Assembly: GCF_032854445.1 (NCBI RefSeq)
Contig: NC_088296.1
Coordinates: forward strand, 22,435,853-22,499,852
Length of the DNA: 64,000 bases
From: Liolophura sinensis
Lineage: Eukaryota; Mollusca; Polyplacophora; Chitonida; Chitonidae
Reading direction: 5' to 3'
Shown in pieces: positions 11,701-26,700 of this stretch. Below the pieces are notes generated by a model. That model saw only the letters and a program-made list of their open reading frames with translations. It was not told where the DNA came from and did no database searches. Numbering within the stretch: position 1 is the first letter of the stretch; the number at the start of each line of letters is the position of its first letter. The position numbers were made by a program, and so were the translations under genes.

Positions 11701-14700
11701 CAATCCCCATTATGTATTTTTTAAGCACTGGGCGTTTCGTCAACTTTAGTCCACGCTTTTACACCATCTTTCTATACCTGTATCCAAAACCAGACCCTGA
11801 GACCAGAAAGCGATAATAGTCTAGATTTCCACATGGACTGGGGTATACTGAAGTCAGGTCTCGACATAAGAGGCGATCGAACTGGCCGATCAGTTTCATA
11901 AGAGTTCTCGTTCATCATGTAAACTGCAGGGGAACGATAATTTCATGTGTTGTCAAGTACAACAGTTGGTCGCAAATATATAAATTTTTTTTACTAACAA
12001 GAAAATCTGTCTCTGCGCCAGTTTAAAAAATAAATGATCATTTAAGTCAGTAACTGACGTGAAAAAGGCTGCTTGCATCAGTGAGCGTAGACTACTTATA
12101 TTAAATGTGACCTATGATTGGCTCAACGAATATTCCGTGACCAATGAAATGTCTGGTTTCTTAATCCTAAATAAATGTTCACACCGAGGAGTTCGTGGAT
12201 ACACATGGTTTGATAAATGACCTTGAAAAAGACGGAAACCATTCATCAAAACATATTTAACAAATGGTTGTTCCACGAAGAGTATATTGTCCTGAACAAT
12301 GATCGTTACGGTTATATAACTAACCTGTGACGTAACAATATTTGTATTTGATTGACACTTTACTCTGCATTCAAAAATATTTTACCTATACGATCGCGCC
12401 CGGCATTATGGTGGGCGGAGGCCGGGGTGAAAACAACAATGTTGTCCCATCATACAAAAATATACAGAATTTTGAATGTAATTTAATGATTAATATTTTA
12501 ATTAACACTATTTCAATGTTATAAATTACTCAATGACACGATATTATTAAAAACAGTCAATATATATGACAATTATATGTACGAGTTTTCATTCAAATGT
12601 GATCAAACCTGGTTCTTTTAAAATGAAGAAAACATATGGTTTGTAAAATGTGGTAGCCCTTTATCTTTACATGGCAATGTGTGTATATGTAGCTGAAAGT
12701 AACTATGTTGGTACACAACTTCTCGGTACTCAGATAGTTAAATAAATGTATGGGTTTGGGGTTCCCATACACCTTTCTGGACGGTGACATTCCTCCAGAT
12801 GATGGAGAAGTTTTTACATAGGGCCCACAAGAAAACGATGAGCAGCTCAGCCAATCAGCCTGGACTTGTACAGGTGATCAAAACTTCGATCTGCTGACCG
12901 ATAATCCAGGCGAGCGATATTTCGATCTCCAAGTTCATCCTTGTATTGTGGCCTGTGAAGTTAAATTAGCTTACACCATGACATTGATGAGCTATTACAA
13001 AATGTTTCTGCCACTTACAGAACGAGCTAGGACATACATATATATGTGTTGGATCAGGCATTGAGAGTTACCTCCCTTGACTGACTTACCATGCTCCTCA
13101 ATGTAGTCTATACATTCCCTAAAGATGGCTGGCAGCTCTATGCCATCAGGCACTGAGAGTTACCTCCCTTGACTGACTTACCATGCTCCTCAATGTAGTC
13201 TATACATTCCCTGAAGATGGCTGGCAGCTCTATGCCATCAGGCATTGAGAGTTACCTCCCTTGACTGACTTACCATGCTCCTCAATGTAGTCTATACATT
13301 CCCTGAAGATGGCTGGCAGCTCTATGCCATCAGGCATTGAGAGTTACCTCCCTTGACTGACTTACCATGCTCCTCAATGTAGTCTATACATTCCCTGAAG
13401 ATGGCTGGCAGCTCTATGCCATCATGGCATTTACTCCTGTCCACAGCAACTGACAAAGCGACGCTGAACACTGGCTTGTCTGGGACACCTGCTGTGAAAA
13501 TACAGATTACAGTATTGATTATTTATTTGAAAGGCTGACTGATCAGTGTAAGACAATGTGCAAGTGCTAAATAACATTTTAAGTTCAATACATAGTCGTG
13601 AAGAAATAAAGATGTAGAAGAAACAGCACGGTGTTCAGGGTATCCATCACACCTCATGTACGTGTACTCAACACAAATACATGAAGCAATTATCATACTG
13701 TTTTCTCTTAGTGCTAAATATTTATTTTATTTATGTCATATAACACAGCAGTGTTATATGCTGTACTCAAGAATATTTCATTTGTACGACGGCAGCCAGG
13801 CATTACGGTGGGAAGAAAGCGGGCGCAGACCAGGAGAAACCCACGACCATCCGCAGGTTGCTGCAGGACCTTCCCATGTACGGCCGGAGAAGAAACCAGC
13901 ATATGGTATTACATAACATCTTAACTCAACAATTAGAGTAAAGTGTTCATTACCAATTGTGGCTTCAATTTCCACCGCAGTTCACCCTCTTTGTGAAGCT
14001 CACAGCAGACACACTCAGTACTGAGTGCTGTGAACTGTAATAAGTGACCAGACAGATGAACAATGCCATAATACGGATGAATAACTATGTTGGGGGGGAA
14101 ATATGAAATATTATAAAACGTACATACCCTAAAAAACCATAAATTTCATCCATGACTGACTTGTCCAATTTTCCTGATTCTGAGAGTTCTACTGATTTTA
14201 GGTGTACATGTACATGAAGGTGTTTTGAGGTTTGCTTGGAACATGGGGTAATATTCTGAGAGTTCTACTGATTTTAGGTGTACATGTACATGAAGGTGTT
14301 TTGAGGTTTGCTTGGAACATGGGGTAATATTCTGAGAGTTCTACTGATTTTAGGTGTACATGTACATGAAGGTGTTTTGAGGTTTGCTTGGAACATGGGG
14401 TAATATTCTGTTGAAAAAATGCAAATTTCTGAACAAAAATAATATTTTGGTCCTGAAATATTTTGTAATTTTGTAATGTTTATTTGCCTCTAGAAGTACA
14501 CTTTTGTTGGTAAAATTTTAGGTCATTTAGGGTATCTAATCATCATTAAACACCCAACACAACCAGCTGACCTTTGATCCCACCAGACACAGCAGACTCT
14601 CTGTGTTTAGATTTCTTCTTTTCTTTCAGCTTGTGTTTCTCTTTTTTCCTTTCCTCTTTGTCTTCTTTTTTCTTCTCATCACTTTTGCGACCTTCTTTTT

Positions 14701-17700
14701 CCTTCTTCTCCTCCTGTAAGGCAATCAAAACATCTCAGCACCCTACATATACAAGTTAAACACAGAAAACATAACAAAACACCTGTGAATTGGTTAAAAA
14801 TGGACAAAACACTCGACATTCAAAGTTGGTCATTAATTTGTCATGTTACCAATTTATTCAGCATAGAAAAATTATTTTGAAAAAAGGTGCAAAAAAAAGT
14901 TTTTGTCCTGGATTTGACAAACTGATGGATGAACAGAGGGGCAGACAGGGTATAAACAAAGGTAAAGTCATATTTCATCATATTTAACACCTTAGCTACA
15001 TAAGAAGAAGTTGGGTGATTACAAACAGGCCAAAACAAACAATGTCAATGAGATTTTTAACATAACTCTTACTTTTTCTTTGGATTTTGGAAAGATGTCT
15101 TTTTTGGGGAATCTAAAGGTTGGCTTGATCTTCTTGCCTTTTGAGGGACTTCTGAAAAGACAAAAAAATGTAACCACACTGTTAAGAGACTGGAATGAAT
15201 CTGGAAATTTCATATCATGACACTGTCAAGAGACTGGAATGAGTCTTGAAATTTCATATCATGACACTGTCAAGAGACTGGAATGAATCTGGAAATTTCA
15301 TATCATGACACTGTCAAGAGACTGGAAGGAATCTGGAAATTTCATACCATGACACTGTCAAGAGACAGGAATGAATCTGGAAATTTCATACCATGACACT
15401 GTCAAGAGACTGGAATGAGTCTTGAAATTTCATACCATGACACTGTCAAGAGACTGGAATGAATCTGGATATTTCATACCATGACACTGTCAAGAGACTG
15501 GAATGAATCTGGAAATTTCATACCATGACACTGTCAAGACACTGGAATGAGTCTGGCAATTTCATACAAGCATATCTTCCTGTTGAAGTCAATTCTGAAA
15601 GTGAAATTGTTTATTAAAACCATGCAAACCACAAGTCATGCACTGAATTCTGGAAGTTAATGGAAGTTAGAGAAGCCAACGTGAAATATAGAAGGAACAC
15701 ATTCACAGGTACACAGAGGGCTATACTCCACAAATAATGCTTCCCGGTTAGACAGGATGAATGTAATCTCCTGCTATTTTTGGTATATTTTCCTTTGCTC
15801 CTGTAGGCTGATGTTTGTTGTTTTTTCTGCTTGTTATAGAGTGGTATCATTTTGTAGCAGAGGCTTCAAAGTTTCATTCTAAGTATAAATTTGCTTGTTG
15901 TTCAGTGAGAATGGTGGCGGATGCACACTAGGCAAAAGTAGTGAAAAGTCCTGTTTCACTGGCCTCTGCCTGGGTGGGTTTGATCTCTACAAGCTGTTTG
16001 TCAGTTTTGTGAAAAATTTCATTGGTCAACCTTTTAACAGGAACTTCACGGGAGTTGTCTTAGGGGACGATGGCTGTGAGGCCTGGGGCCTTAGGGGCTC
16101 ACAGATTTAGGGACAGTGCTGCGAGGCCAAAGGTTAGCATGTAAGTAAATGGGAAATTAATTGTGGTGTGCGGCCAGATAACAGCTTCATTCAAGGGGAC
16201 ATAACTCCAACATAACATTTAGCTATGAGCATTTCTTCTGCATGATAACAGTATTGATTTGAGTGATGACTGCATGTATGTATATGGGTTCAAACCACAG
16301 CGTATTGTAGCTACATTGTGGTCAGCTGGAATTGATGTATTTATTTATATGATTGGTTTTTGACACAATACTTGATGATATCTCGCTACAAATATACATG
16401 TACCCTACAAGGAGAGTCCATTTCATGGAGTGGACTAACCCTCTAGGACAGGAGTGGAGGATAACCACCAAAATTGTGATATGTAGGTTATAAAACCAAT
16501 CTTTTGTTTGACATACAGAGCTGCATGCCATTTTGGAGGAAAACAGGTGGTCCTTAATGCCGAAATCTCCTGCCCATAGTTGGGATTGAACTCATACCTC
16601 ATGTGTGAGTGGTTGGGAGATCTACATACCACTGAGCTACCACCCGATCCCCAGTTGCTTGGCAATGAAGCACTTACATGCAAATATTACAGAAGGTAAT
16701 GGTTAATTTGTAACCAGTCGCTATAACCTGGATAAAAGTTCTATTCTTGGGCATTGTGTGGTCTATAGCATTTTAAAAATTATCATTATCAGTTTAAACC
16801 ATGGTTTTTCTTTCTCTGTATGTTGTCCCAAACGGCTCCTTAATGTCACTTCATGTCAAACATGTATCTGCCATCAAAATGGAGTTCTGAGTTCAAACTC
16901 TTTTATTGCCAAAGGTAAATAGAAAAGTCCTTGGCCATATCATGTGACCTGTCGAAAATGTTTGGCAACTATTGCAGATTCGCACTTACTATAACATAGA
17001 TGTCTGAAAAAAATTTCCTAAAAAGATATTAAGAATAGACAAATGATGGAGAAAACTGAGGAGCTGAACATTTATGAACTTGAGAAGTTTCTAATGGAAA
17101 GAAGTGCATGTCACTTGTCCCTCTGGAACACAGTGAGGCCTACAAAGCGATTGGTACATTAATGTCAACAGAGGTTGACTACCAATTTTCACAAGTCACA
17201 AAACGCCGGTCTCATGACTGTTTTCACCTTTAACAAGAGTTTGACTTAAAACTCGTCTAATGAGAACATGACTTAGCTATCACTATAGCTACATTGTTAT
17301 CAGCTGATCTGGTAATGTTTACTCAGTCTGAATATTTCATCTACATGTATAAGCATGACCTGAGGTGTCAAGTCTAAGTAACGCTAATTAGATGTGCCTT
17401 AATTAAAAAATGTTATCATGCCAGAAATTCATGTACCTGAACTCAACACAAATGTACACCAAGGACGTGTTTATTCCTATTTAACTGTTGACTATGTGGT
17501 CTGAAATTGTGTCTTTTCTATGTATGCCATACACCTGACATTGTTATGGCAGGAATGAACTATGCAGCTTGGGCTGGAGTTACTTCCCCAGGCTGAAAGA
17601 GATCATATTTCTACTCAAGCTGAAGTGTACATTAGGAGATTCACTCTTTACGACATAAGCTAATTCCTTACCATTTCAGCATACATGCATGTATGTATTT

Positions 17701-20700
17701 ATTTATTTATTTATTTGATTGGTGTTTTACGCCGTACTCAAGAATATTTCACTTACACGACGGTGGCCAGCATTATAGTGGGAGGAAACCGGGCACAGCC
17801 CGGGGGAAACCCACGACCATCCGCATGTTGCTGGAAGACCTTCCCACTTACGGCCGGAGAGGAAGCCAGCATGAGCTGGGCTTGAACTCACAGCGACCGC
17901 ATTGGTGAGAGGCTTCTGGGTCATCACGCTGTGCTAGCGCGCTAACCGACTGAGCCACGGAGGCCCCTACATGCATGTAAGGAAGAATAATATATTTTAT
18001 TTCAATCTTATCAAAACGGCTCATGTAAAAACACAAGGCCTGTCTTCATTCTCATTTTCTCCCAGTGGTAATTATGCCACCCATTATGACCACAGAACCA
18101 CACCTACCATTGTAGGGCTAGTTTTTTCTCAACACTCTATGACGTTCTTTCTATTTTCTCCAATTAATAATAACACATCACCATAGAATAGCTTTAATTA
18201 ATTTCTGGGGAAAAAAAAGGGGTCTACATATATGATTCGTGTACATATCTGAGGAAGTTCCGATGTTGGTAGAATTAACGTCCCTGAATGTGCACAGTCA
18301 TAAAGACACATTAGCATAAACATGACCCAGGAATGCCGGATAAAAGCTTAACCTCTACTAGAAACAGAGCAATGTATTCTTTACACACATGCACTGGTAG
18401 ATAAGTCTAATATATGAATATTCACGAACAATCTCATGAATATTTATAAGTGTTGTCATCGATATTGAGAACTAATAAAAAAAAAAATAGAACAAACAAG
18501 TAACTATGTTCATATAATGTAAAAACACCATGAAGGAACAATGCTGTCTTGTTGGGTTTTTTTTCGGTGTGTGTAATTTCCTTGGTTGTAAATAGCTTAG
18601 GTACATAAATATGTCATTTACTGCGACCAACAGAACTATTGATAGCCGTTCCTATTCAGAGCTTACTGATTTGCCAAATAAAAAAAAAAATTTATTTCAT
18701 TGTATAGGAACTGTAATTCTTCAACCCTTTTTGCATGTTTGCAAGGACTTAATAAGAGCCAATTCTGAGGGCATTATTCTGCGTAGACTGATAAAATTAT
18801 ATTTTTTGTGAAGTCCTCAAATTGGCCAATCCAACCGACACAGTCTTGTCTCCAAAATCAAATAAAAACGTATGCGTAAATTGCACTGAAAGTTGCTCAT
18901 TAATATGCAAAAAAGGCTGAGGGATTAAGGTACATAACAACTTGTCAGCAGATATTTATAGAGTGTTTTTGTTTTAACAGGATTCTAGCGATTACTTTCC
19001 TTAATTTCCTTGTTGGCAGAATTTCACAATGAATAAAAGTCACAGCTTAACCCTCACGACCATACATCCTCTCTGGTCTAGGACTGTAGCCATCTTGTCA
19101 GATGACTCATTAGACAACTTGGCCAGCCCAGCTGATGATTGCTGGCATAATGGTAACATAATAAACAGCATAATGGTAATATAATAAACAGCATAATGGT
19201 AATATAATAAACAATTAGAAACTCAGGGCCTCTATGGCTAAGGGAGTTAGCATGTCAGTGCGGCGCAATGACGCAGGACTCTTTCCACAAATGTGCTCAC
19301 TATGAGTTCAATTCCATCTCACGCTGGCTTCCTCTTCTGTCGTATGTGGGAATGTCTGCCAGAATACTGCAAATGGTCATGGGTTTCCCACGGGCTCTGC
19401 CCAGTTTCCTCCCATCATAATGCTGGCCACCGTTGTATAAGTGAAACATTCTTAAGTACGCAGTGATACACCAATCAAATAAATAAATAAATTAGAAAAG
19501 TCATTTGACAGAAGAAAAGATAACTGATTACATATACCTGTCTTGTTTTGTCACTGTCTCCACAGATTCCTCGTTAATGGCCGACCCCACAGACAGCCGA
19601 CACCCAATCTCGGGGAATACCTGCCTTGGGGCAGACTTCTTGTCTGCATCCCTTTTCAACGGCATGGCTATTCACTTTTCATAAACTGTTAAAGTTCTCC
19701 AACCACAAAATTACACCATGATCGAGGTGATGATCTGAGTCTTGATTGATTACGTCAGAGTTGACTCAGTGTCATGGGCACATCCTTTATAATACAGCCT
19801 GTGATCGAGGAACAACATCAGTTATGTCACAGCTGTAATCCCTCCAGTCATGTCACAGCTGTAATCCCTCCAGGTAGCTGCAGGTATGTCGATCACAGCG
19901 CTGTATTCTACCAACAATTTCAATACACAAATACTCACACACATGTGCACACACTTGTATCATTTACGTATTTGTAACTTCCTCCTTAGTACTTAGATTC
20001 CTAACCATGCCCAGCGTAATAAAGACTTCCTGGGCTGTAAATCTGCATGGTTCTACTGCCAACCACTCCTTTCGTCTAACAAGCTAGCTCCTTTGTTCGA
20101 CCTACATTATTTCCTCCGTCTTCAATAATTAATCACCCATGCACCGTATGGAAAAATAATATTGCATGTAATACACCTTTTTTGGTACACAGACGAATCA
20201 ATTCCATTAAAATTTAATACTTTTTCTTATTAAAGGTCACATCTAGCTTATCCTGGTGCTAGTTATAATGCCACTATTCAAAGGACATTCAAATAATTCA
20301 TCAAATTCAAAGACAACGTGGAACTTCTCATATACTATGGAACATGGCAAAATAAATCTCTACATGAAAATATACAAAACCCATTTTATCCCAGACAAAA
20401 CTACTCCACATAAAACCTCTCTGCACATAAAGGAGCAACTTTCACTGCAATTTATGCTCATTTTTAATTTGATTTTGAAGACAGAACCACATTGGTTGAA
20501 TTTGCCAATTTCAGGGCTTCAAAAAAAAAAAAAAGCAATAGTTTTATCAGTCCACACAGAATACAGTATACGCTTAAATAAACACCTTACAAACATGTGA
20601 AAAGCTTTGAGAATTACAGTAACTCTGAAAACCATTTCCTTTTCAATCATCTTCTGAAAATTCTCAATGTAAATTCATTGCAGGACATTCAAAATTCTAC

Positions 20701-23700
20701 AAGCAAAAGGGGGTGGGGGGGGGAAGCCTGGGTAAACTCTACATTATACCCATATTCAAGGGACCACATTAAAAAAAAACATGTCCTTCATTACATGAAC
20801 CAATTTTATCTCAATTCAGCCGTTTTGCACAAAAACAAAGACATTAAAAAAATAAGGCAGCCAACTGTTTATAAGGAGCATTGTTACTTTTTTAGAGGGA
20901 AAAAACCATCCTCATAAATTCTGGTTTTTGAGTGGACAACTGACAGCACAAGAAAATTTATAAGGAGCACTGTTATGCTTATAGAGGGAAAAACCATCCT
21001 CATAAATTCTGGTTTTTGAGTGAACAACTGACAGCATAAGAAACTTTCCTCTACCATCTGTAATTATCTTACAATCTTTATAAAGAAGCAGCCCAGGAAG
21101 TACTAAAGGAATACAGTTTCCTAGTTGTGTGTTTAGGAGTGATACCCCTGTGTTAGCGGCCATGGTGTCGCATCAAACAGTGGCAGGGGTATTACCATCT
21201 TCCTGTCCGCAAAGGATGATTATGTGTAATAATACGACTTGCAGATGGTCGCGAGTTTTCCCCTGGGCTCTGCCCGGTTTTCTTGCACCAAAATGCTGGC
21301 TGCCGTCGTATAAGTGAAACATTCCTGAGTACGGTGTGAAACACCAATCAAATAAATAAATAAATAAATAATTAAATTATGTGTAAAAATAGACGTTATC
21401 TGAATGCAGTACACATGTACTTCTGTATAGCTAAGGAATTCAGCGTTAAAATGTCCAACAATTGTCATATCAGCTCTGACAACAGCTTGTCCTAGTTAAA
21501 TGCACAACAAGCAATGCTGTACTAAAAGCAAAGGGGATACTATTCATAAAATTCCTAATATTAAAAACACGTTAAGTCATAGCACAAAAAGGCTTTAAAC
21601 AAGGCTTTCTGAATTTACTACATGGCCAAACTAATATACTGACAATATCTACTGTACTGAGGAGAATTCTGCTCCTTGATTAAAGCCTTGTCACAACTCC
21701 GCAAGATCTGAACCGTGACTACACACCTATATACACAATCAATGAACAACACAAACTATTTTCTCAGCTTATCTACTATCACTCCTACCACCTATCAATT
21801 ACCACCTGTACATGATTACACATACACATCCACACCTTCTCACCTGGACGCTGGACGCTCCCTACTACAGTACCTCATTAAGCATAGGTAACATAAATGA
21901 TAACACCTGAGAGTTGCACGTACAGGTATATCAACATATTACAGAGGTGAGTTTTGGGTTCATTGACCCCTCTACCTGCACAGGTAAACGACTTTCACAT
22001 CATCGGCACATTAACATACATGACACAGGAAGCTGCCCGTCAAACAACGTCCATAAACAGATGCTGCCTTGTCTTCTATGCTCTCCATTATGACATAGCC
22101 TTGGGCTGTTTCCAGCTTTATATGGATGACCCAACATGCATTTGCTTGAATAGTTACCTCCCCTTGTTTTTTTTTTTTGTTTTTTAAATAAACACCATAA
22201 AACAAGCTGGATTTAATTTCACGTTTTGAATGTTATTACTACATACTTGTTTATGCTTTCATATAAGCCCACCTGCATATTCTCCCACACTGCTACATAA
22301 GAAAATATTGTGAACCTGGAACCTTCTGCATATTCTGTCCTGTTCATCTTTTGTGCCCTACAGTATAACTTAACCTAGGGTTGTTTGCAGCTTACTTTCA
22401 GCCAAACATGCTATTGGAGTGGTTATCTCCCCTTATATTTTATCTTTTAATCTTTTGTTGGCTTTACATGTACCCTAGATTTTGAATATTATTGCACATA
22501 TATTTATTTATCATACATATTCTCAGAAATTTTGTGCTAATATATACATGCACATGTAGGCACTGATCTTTTCACAGGTGCAATAAATTTAAGGGTGTGA
22601 AACAGAAACTAAAACTTCGTAGAATTGACCAATATACCAAAGGCCATTATAATCTACCCTAATTCTTTTAATTTTTTGGGGACAGATATTAGTAGTGCTG
22701 TAAGTACAATATCACACATTTTTTTTACCAGCCTTTTGGACAAGTAAAGATATGAGTTATGTTGTTCATTAGATGGTCTAACCGTGTGAGAAAGAGGAAA
22801 CTCAACATTCCTGCTACATGTACATATTGTCCCAAAACTTAGGAGAAATATGGTAACAGATGAATGTAAGTAAGATTTATGATATGTTTGAAAAGATAAT
22901 CTGCATATAATGTTTTTTTCCTCGTATCTTGTTTATCATAACAGCACACTGAATTCTCAACGCTGCTATAAACACAAGGAAACTGATATTTATAATGTGT
23001 ACTTTGTACAAGGATGTGAAATCCAAACTGACCTTGGGCTCAGCTGCACCGTCACAGAACTAATCAAAAACATAAAACACATAGATTTTAACAAGTTAGA
23101 GAGCCTGGACTTTAATTGGTATTCATAACCAGTACAAGATTATGGAAACTGATCTTCGGTATAGTAGGCAATGCCAATTTTACTTTCTGTTTTTCAGGTG
23201 AGCCAGACTAAAAAAAACAAAAATTATAAAATGGAATAAAAATAAAACTGAAAATTCAATTTATTATTTTGTCTGATCCTGCTGTTTTTATGATTTCCTT
23301 GTTTTTCAAGACTTTCTGATCACAAAAATAAGTCCAGAACAGGAAACATTGCTGGAATAGTACTCATTACCCACAAATTAGATGACCTTCAACTTTGATT
23401 TTTATACAACTTCATCTTCCATTCTGCCTGTAAAACAGCAATTTATCTTGGTATAGCCTTAGAACCTCCTAAAACATCATGGTATTAATCAAAATTATGT
23501 TCTCTTTAAAAAAAACTTACACAGGTATCATCCTTTAACATTCTTATGATTCATTATCTTTCAGATGACACTGAGCATAAAAGAATGTTATAACAGAAAA
23601 CACACACAAAAAAATCCCAAAATGCAATAATTGATGACTGTGACCTGCTAAAGGGTCCATAGAGCTTTAACTGTTCAACGCTGGTTTGACCACGCCCCCA

Positions 23701-26700
23701 TCAAGGTAATACATGATCAATCAAGATATCATCAATTAAAAAAAAAAAAATGCAATTATTTTAAAGAAGAATCTTGCTTCCTTTAAGAACTTCCCACTGC
23801 CCTTTCACTTCTATCCATTCATCATAAGCCCATCTGAACACCTGCATTGATTAAGACTGTACATAGTTCCTGTGAACTTCATGAATAAATTACTCACTGA
23901 CAAAAAAAAAAACTGTCAAGAAAAACATCCTTCTCCTACACTGAAAATACACAAATTCTGCCAGTAAAAGAAAAATTGAAATTGGTGTGACCTAATATGG
24001 CCAATATGACATAATAATTTCAATCAGACTTCAACCATTTTGGCCAAAAACCAAACAGGTATCTGTGTGAAACCCTCAGATATATATCCCTAAGGTTTCA
24101 GGTGAGTACCCACAAGCATCACATGAGCACTGTATGCCTTCTATATGAATTCTCTCTTTCCACTGGTAACACTAAATTACCCAAACATGCCTATCTATAA
24201 AACCTTGGATTTGTCCCCAGTTGAGGTAAATGAATACTTGTGTACACAGATTCTAATACAGTATGTGCTCTGGGCAAGTTCCTTCTTTCTAGTGATGATA
24301 ACATTGAAGGGTTAACACACAAAGCCACATGTGTAAGGTTCTATTCACACCACTGTTTTGATGCTCCTCCAATTAAGGCCAGGAAGGAAAGAGAACACAT
24401 TATCTTGACTTTGACTGATGAGAAACCCTTCCAGCTGGAATCAATCTTGAAGACCCAGGATGCAAAGGTCTAATTAGACTTTATAGCTGATAAGGAGGCG
24501 GTAAAAACAGGGAGGAAAACAGCTAATTAGATGTCTCATCAGAAAATGTAGGAATGTAGTTATACAGGGGAGATGGGATACTTGAAAAAAAAATACCCCA
24601 AAACCTATATTTATATGTAAAGAAAACTACATGCACATGGTTTGCCAGGAGTTTATAAAACAAATCTCTCCCCTCCCCTCCCTTTCCGATTTATAATTCT
24701 GTTTTGTAATTTTTAGTGTCGCGATCTATAATTTTGTTTTGTAACTTTTGGTGTTGGTTTGTCTGTAAAAGAGAAACTAAAATTGGCCTTGGCTCATTGG
24801 TTTCTTTATCTGACTGTGATTCATACTGTGAAGCCTAGAAGCCAGGTGTACCAGCAACCAACCCACAGGCTTTAATAACACATGTGTTACAGGTAACTAC
24901 AAAAACTGTAACAAAAAAAAAAAAAAAGACAACATAAAATCAGCCATCTAACCATGTGTATAGTCAACTATTCTTCTTGAAGCATATGCTATAAAATGCC
25001 ATGTCAAATTAGCACAACACTAGTAAATAGGCTTGTTTCTGATAACACTAATTAGACATACATGTATAAGGGTTACCAAGTGATATATGGGGTAATAATT
25101 AATTGGGGTTGAATGAGGGTCAAGAGAGGGGGGTAATTACATACACCTTTATAAATGCCTTGACAGGTTAGAAATACTTTAGGGAATGAGACCCTAATGA
25201 GCTACTGAAATCATTAGTCTTTTCAAACATTTAAGCACTTTTTTCAGTGGCATCAATCTAATTAATACACATGTATGGTAACAAATCTATCTAAATTGAA
25301 CTCCTGACAACCCGACTTACATTTTTAGTCAAAGCTAGTTTTAAATGCACATTCTGACTTAAACTAGGTTAATGTTACAGGATCCAATCCTGATGCCCTG
25401 TCAGTGTTGGTAACCAACGTGGGCATGTATCTCTCTGGCATACACATGTACCATGCCATGTTCTTCACATTAAACCAAACTGTGGTTTCTGTGTAGACAT
25501 TCCCAATCACACCAACAGACCTCCAGATGTTTCTTCTCCACTTAGAATCTCATTATCACCCATTGCCTCCATAACACCAGACATCTGGAGATCAAGTTAA
25601 AACTCAGTAATCACATCAGTCAGTGACTTTGGTGGAGTCCTGAGAATTAAGACTTTCTGTGAGTCAGTTCTGCTTGACAGCAATAAATTCTGGGTAAGTT
25701 ATGGTAGAACAAATTTCAGCTAAAATTACCCAAAGAAATATACCAAATTTAATGACTGAAATTTTGACTAAAGTCTAAGAGCTCTTGGAGAATGGCCCTG
25801 GGGCCATGAAGCAATCTTAGACCTTAGTCAAAATTTCAAATCAGTTTAAAACTGTTATTTCTCATGCCACTGAGGGTCCAATATTGCCTGACACCATAAA
25901 TTTGTGGTAAGATACTGTAAAGCAATTTTCATCTAAAATAACCAAAAGGAATGTAGGAAAATTAATGACTGTAATTTTAACTCGAGCCTAAGATTGCCTT
26001 GTGATCCCGAAACTGATCCGGAGGCCGTATGTCCAAGCTGATTGACAGTTAGATGTAAGACCCAATTTGGTTTTAATACAGATGCTGAAACAGCTTGGGA
26101 TCACAAATAATAATCACAATTTAATATCACAAATTTAATTTGCTACAAACTGACACAATATAGAGCTTTAAGCACTGCGTATGACAGATTGAAAGCCTGA
26201 GAAGTTGAATGTACCATGTATTTACTTACTATATACCAACCATGTTTACCACTATCTTTCAAAGTTATGGTGATAGAGAAGCACCATGTATTTACTTACT
26301 ATATACCAACCATGTTTACCACTATCTTTCAAAGTTATGGTGATAGAGAAGCATTACTATAAATCTTCAAGTTTTGCAACAACTGAAGCACTTTTTTTCC
26401 AGTGCAATTTATACATACAAATTTTATTATGAACATAACACCAAAGTTGATTTGTTTTTGTGACTAAAGTTGGATGCAGACTTCATAAAACTGTGCAAAT
26501 TATTTCTCTAATATTGGTTGCAGAGGTGGTTAAAAAGGGTGATGACTTAATATAAGGGTACTTCATCTTGCATTCACATCTTTTCTACCTGTAAAAATTC
26601 TTCTACCTTTCATCCTAATATTACTATGAGATTTACTATCTTAAATTTTTGTATTAAATTCTCAGCTTGGGCAACTGCATTTTGTTCCCTACGAGGGAGT

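Larger units (their letters stand above)
15571..19537. other. RALBP1 intron 2, distal part
   Basis: No exon seen apart from exon 1b to its right. It holds SINE family 1 copies (17697-17967, 19224-19495), an inverted-repeat element (18711-18932) and a short 25-bp repeat (19147-19214). Confidence 0.5.
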
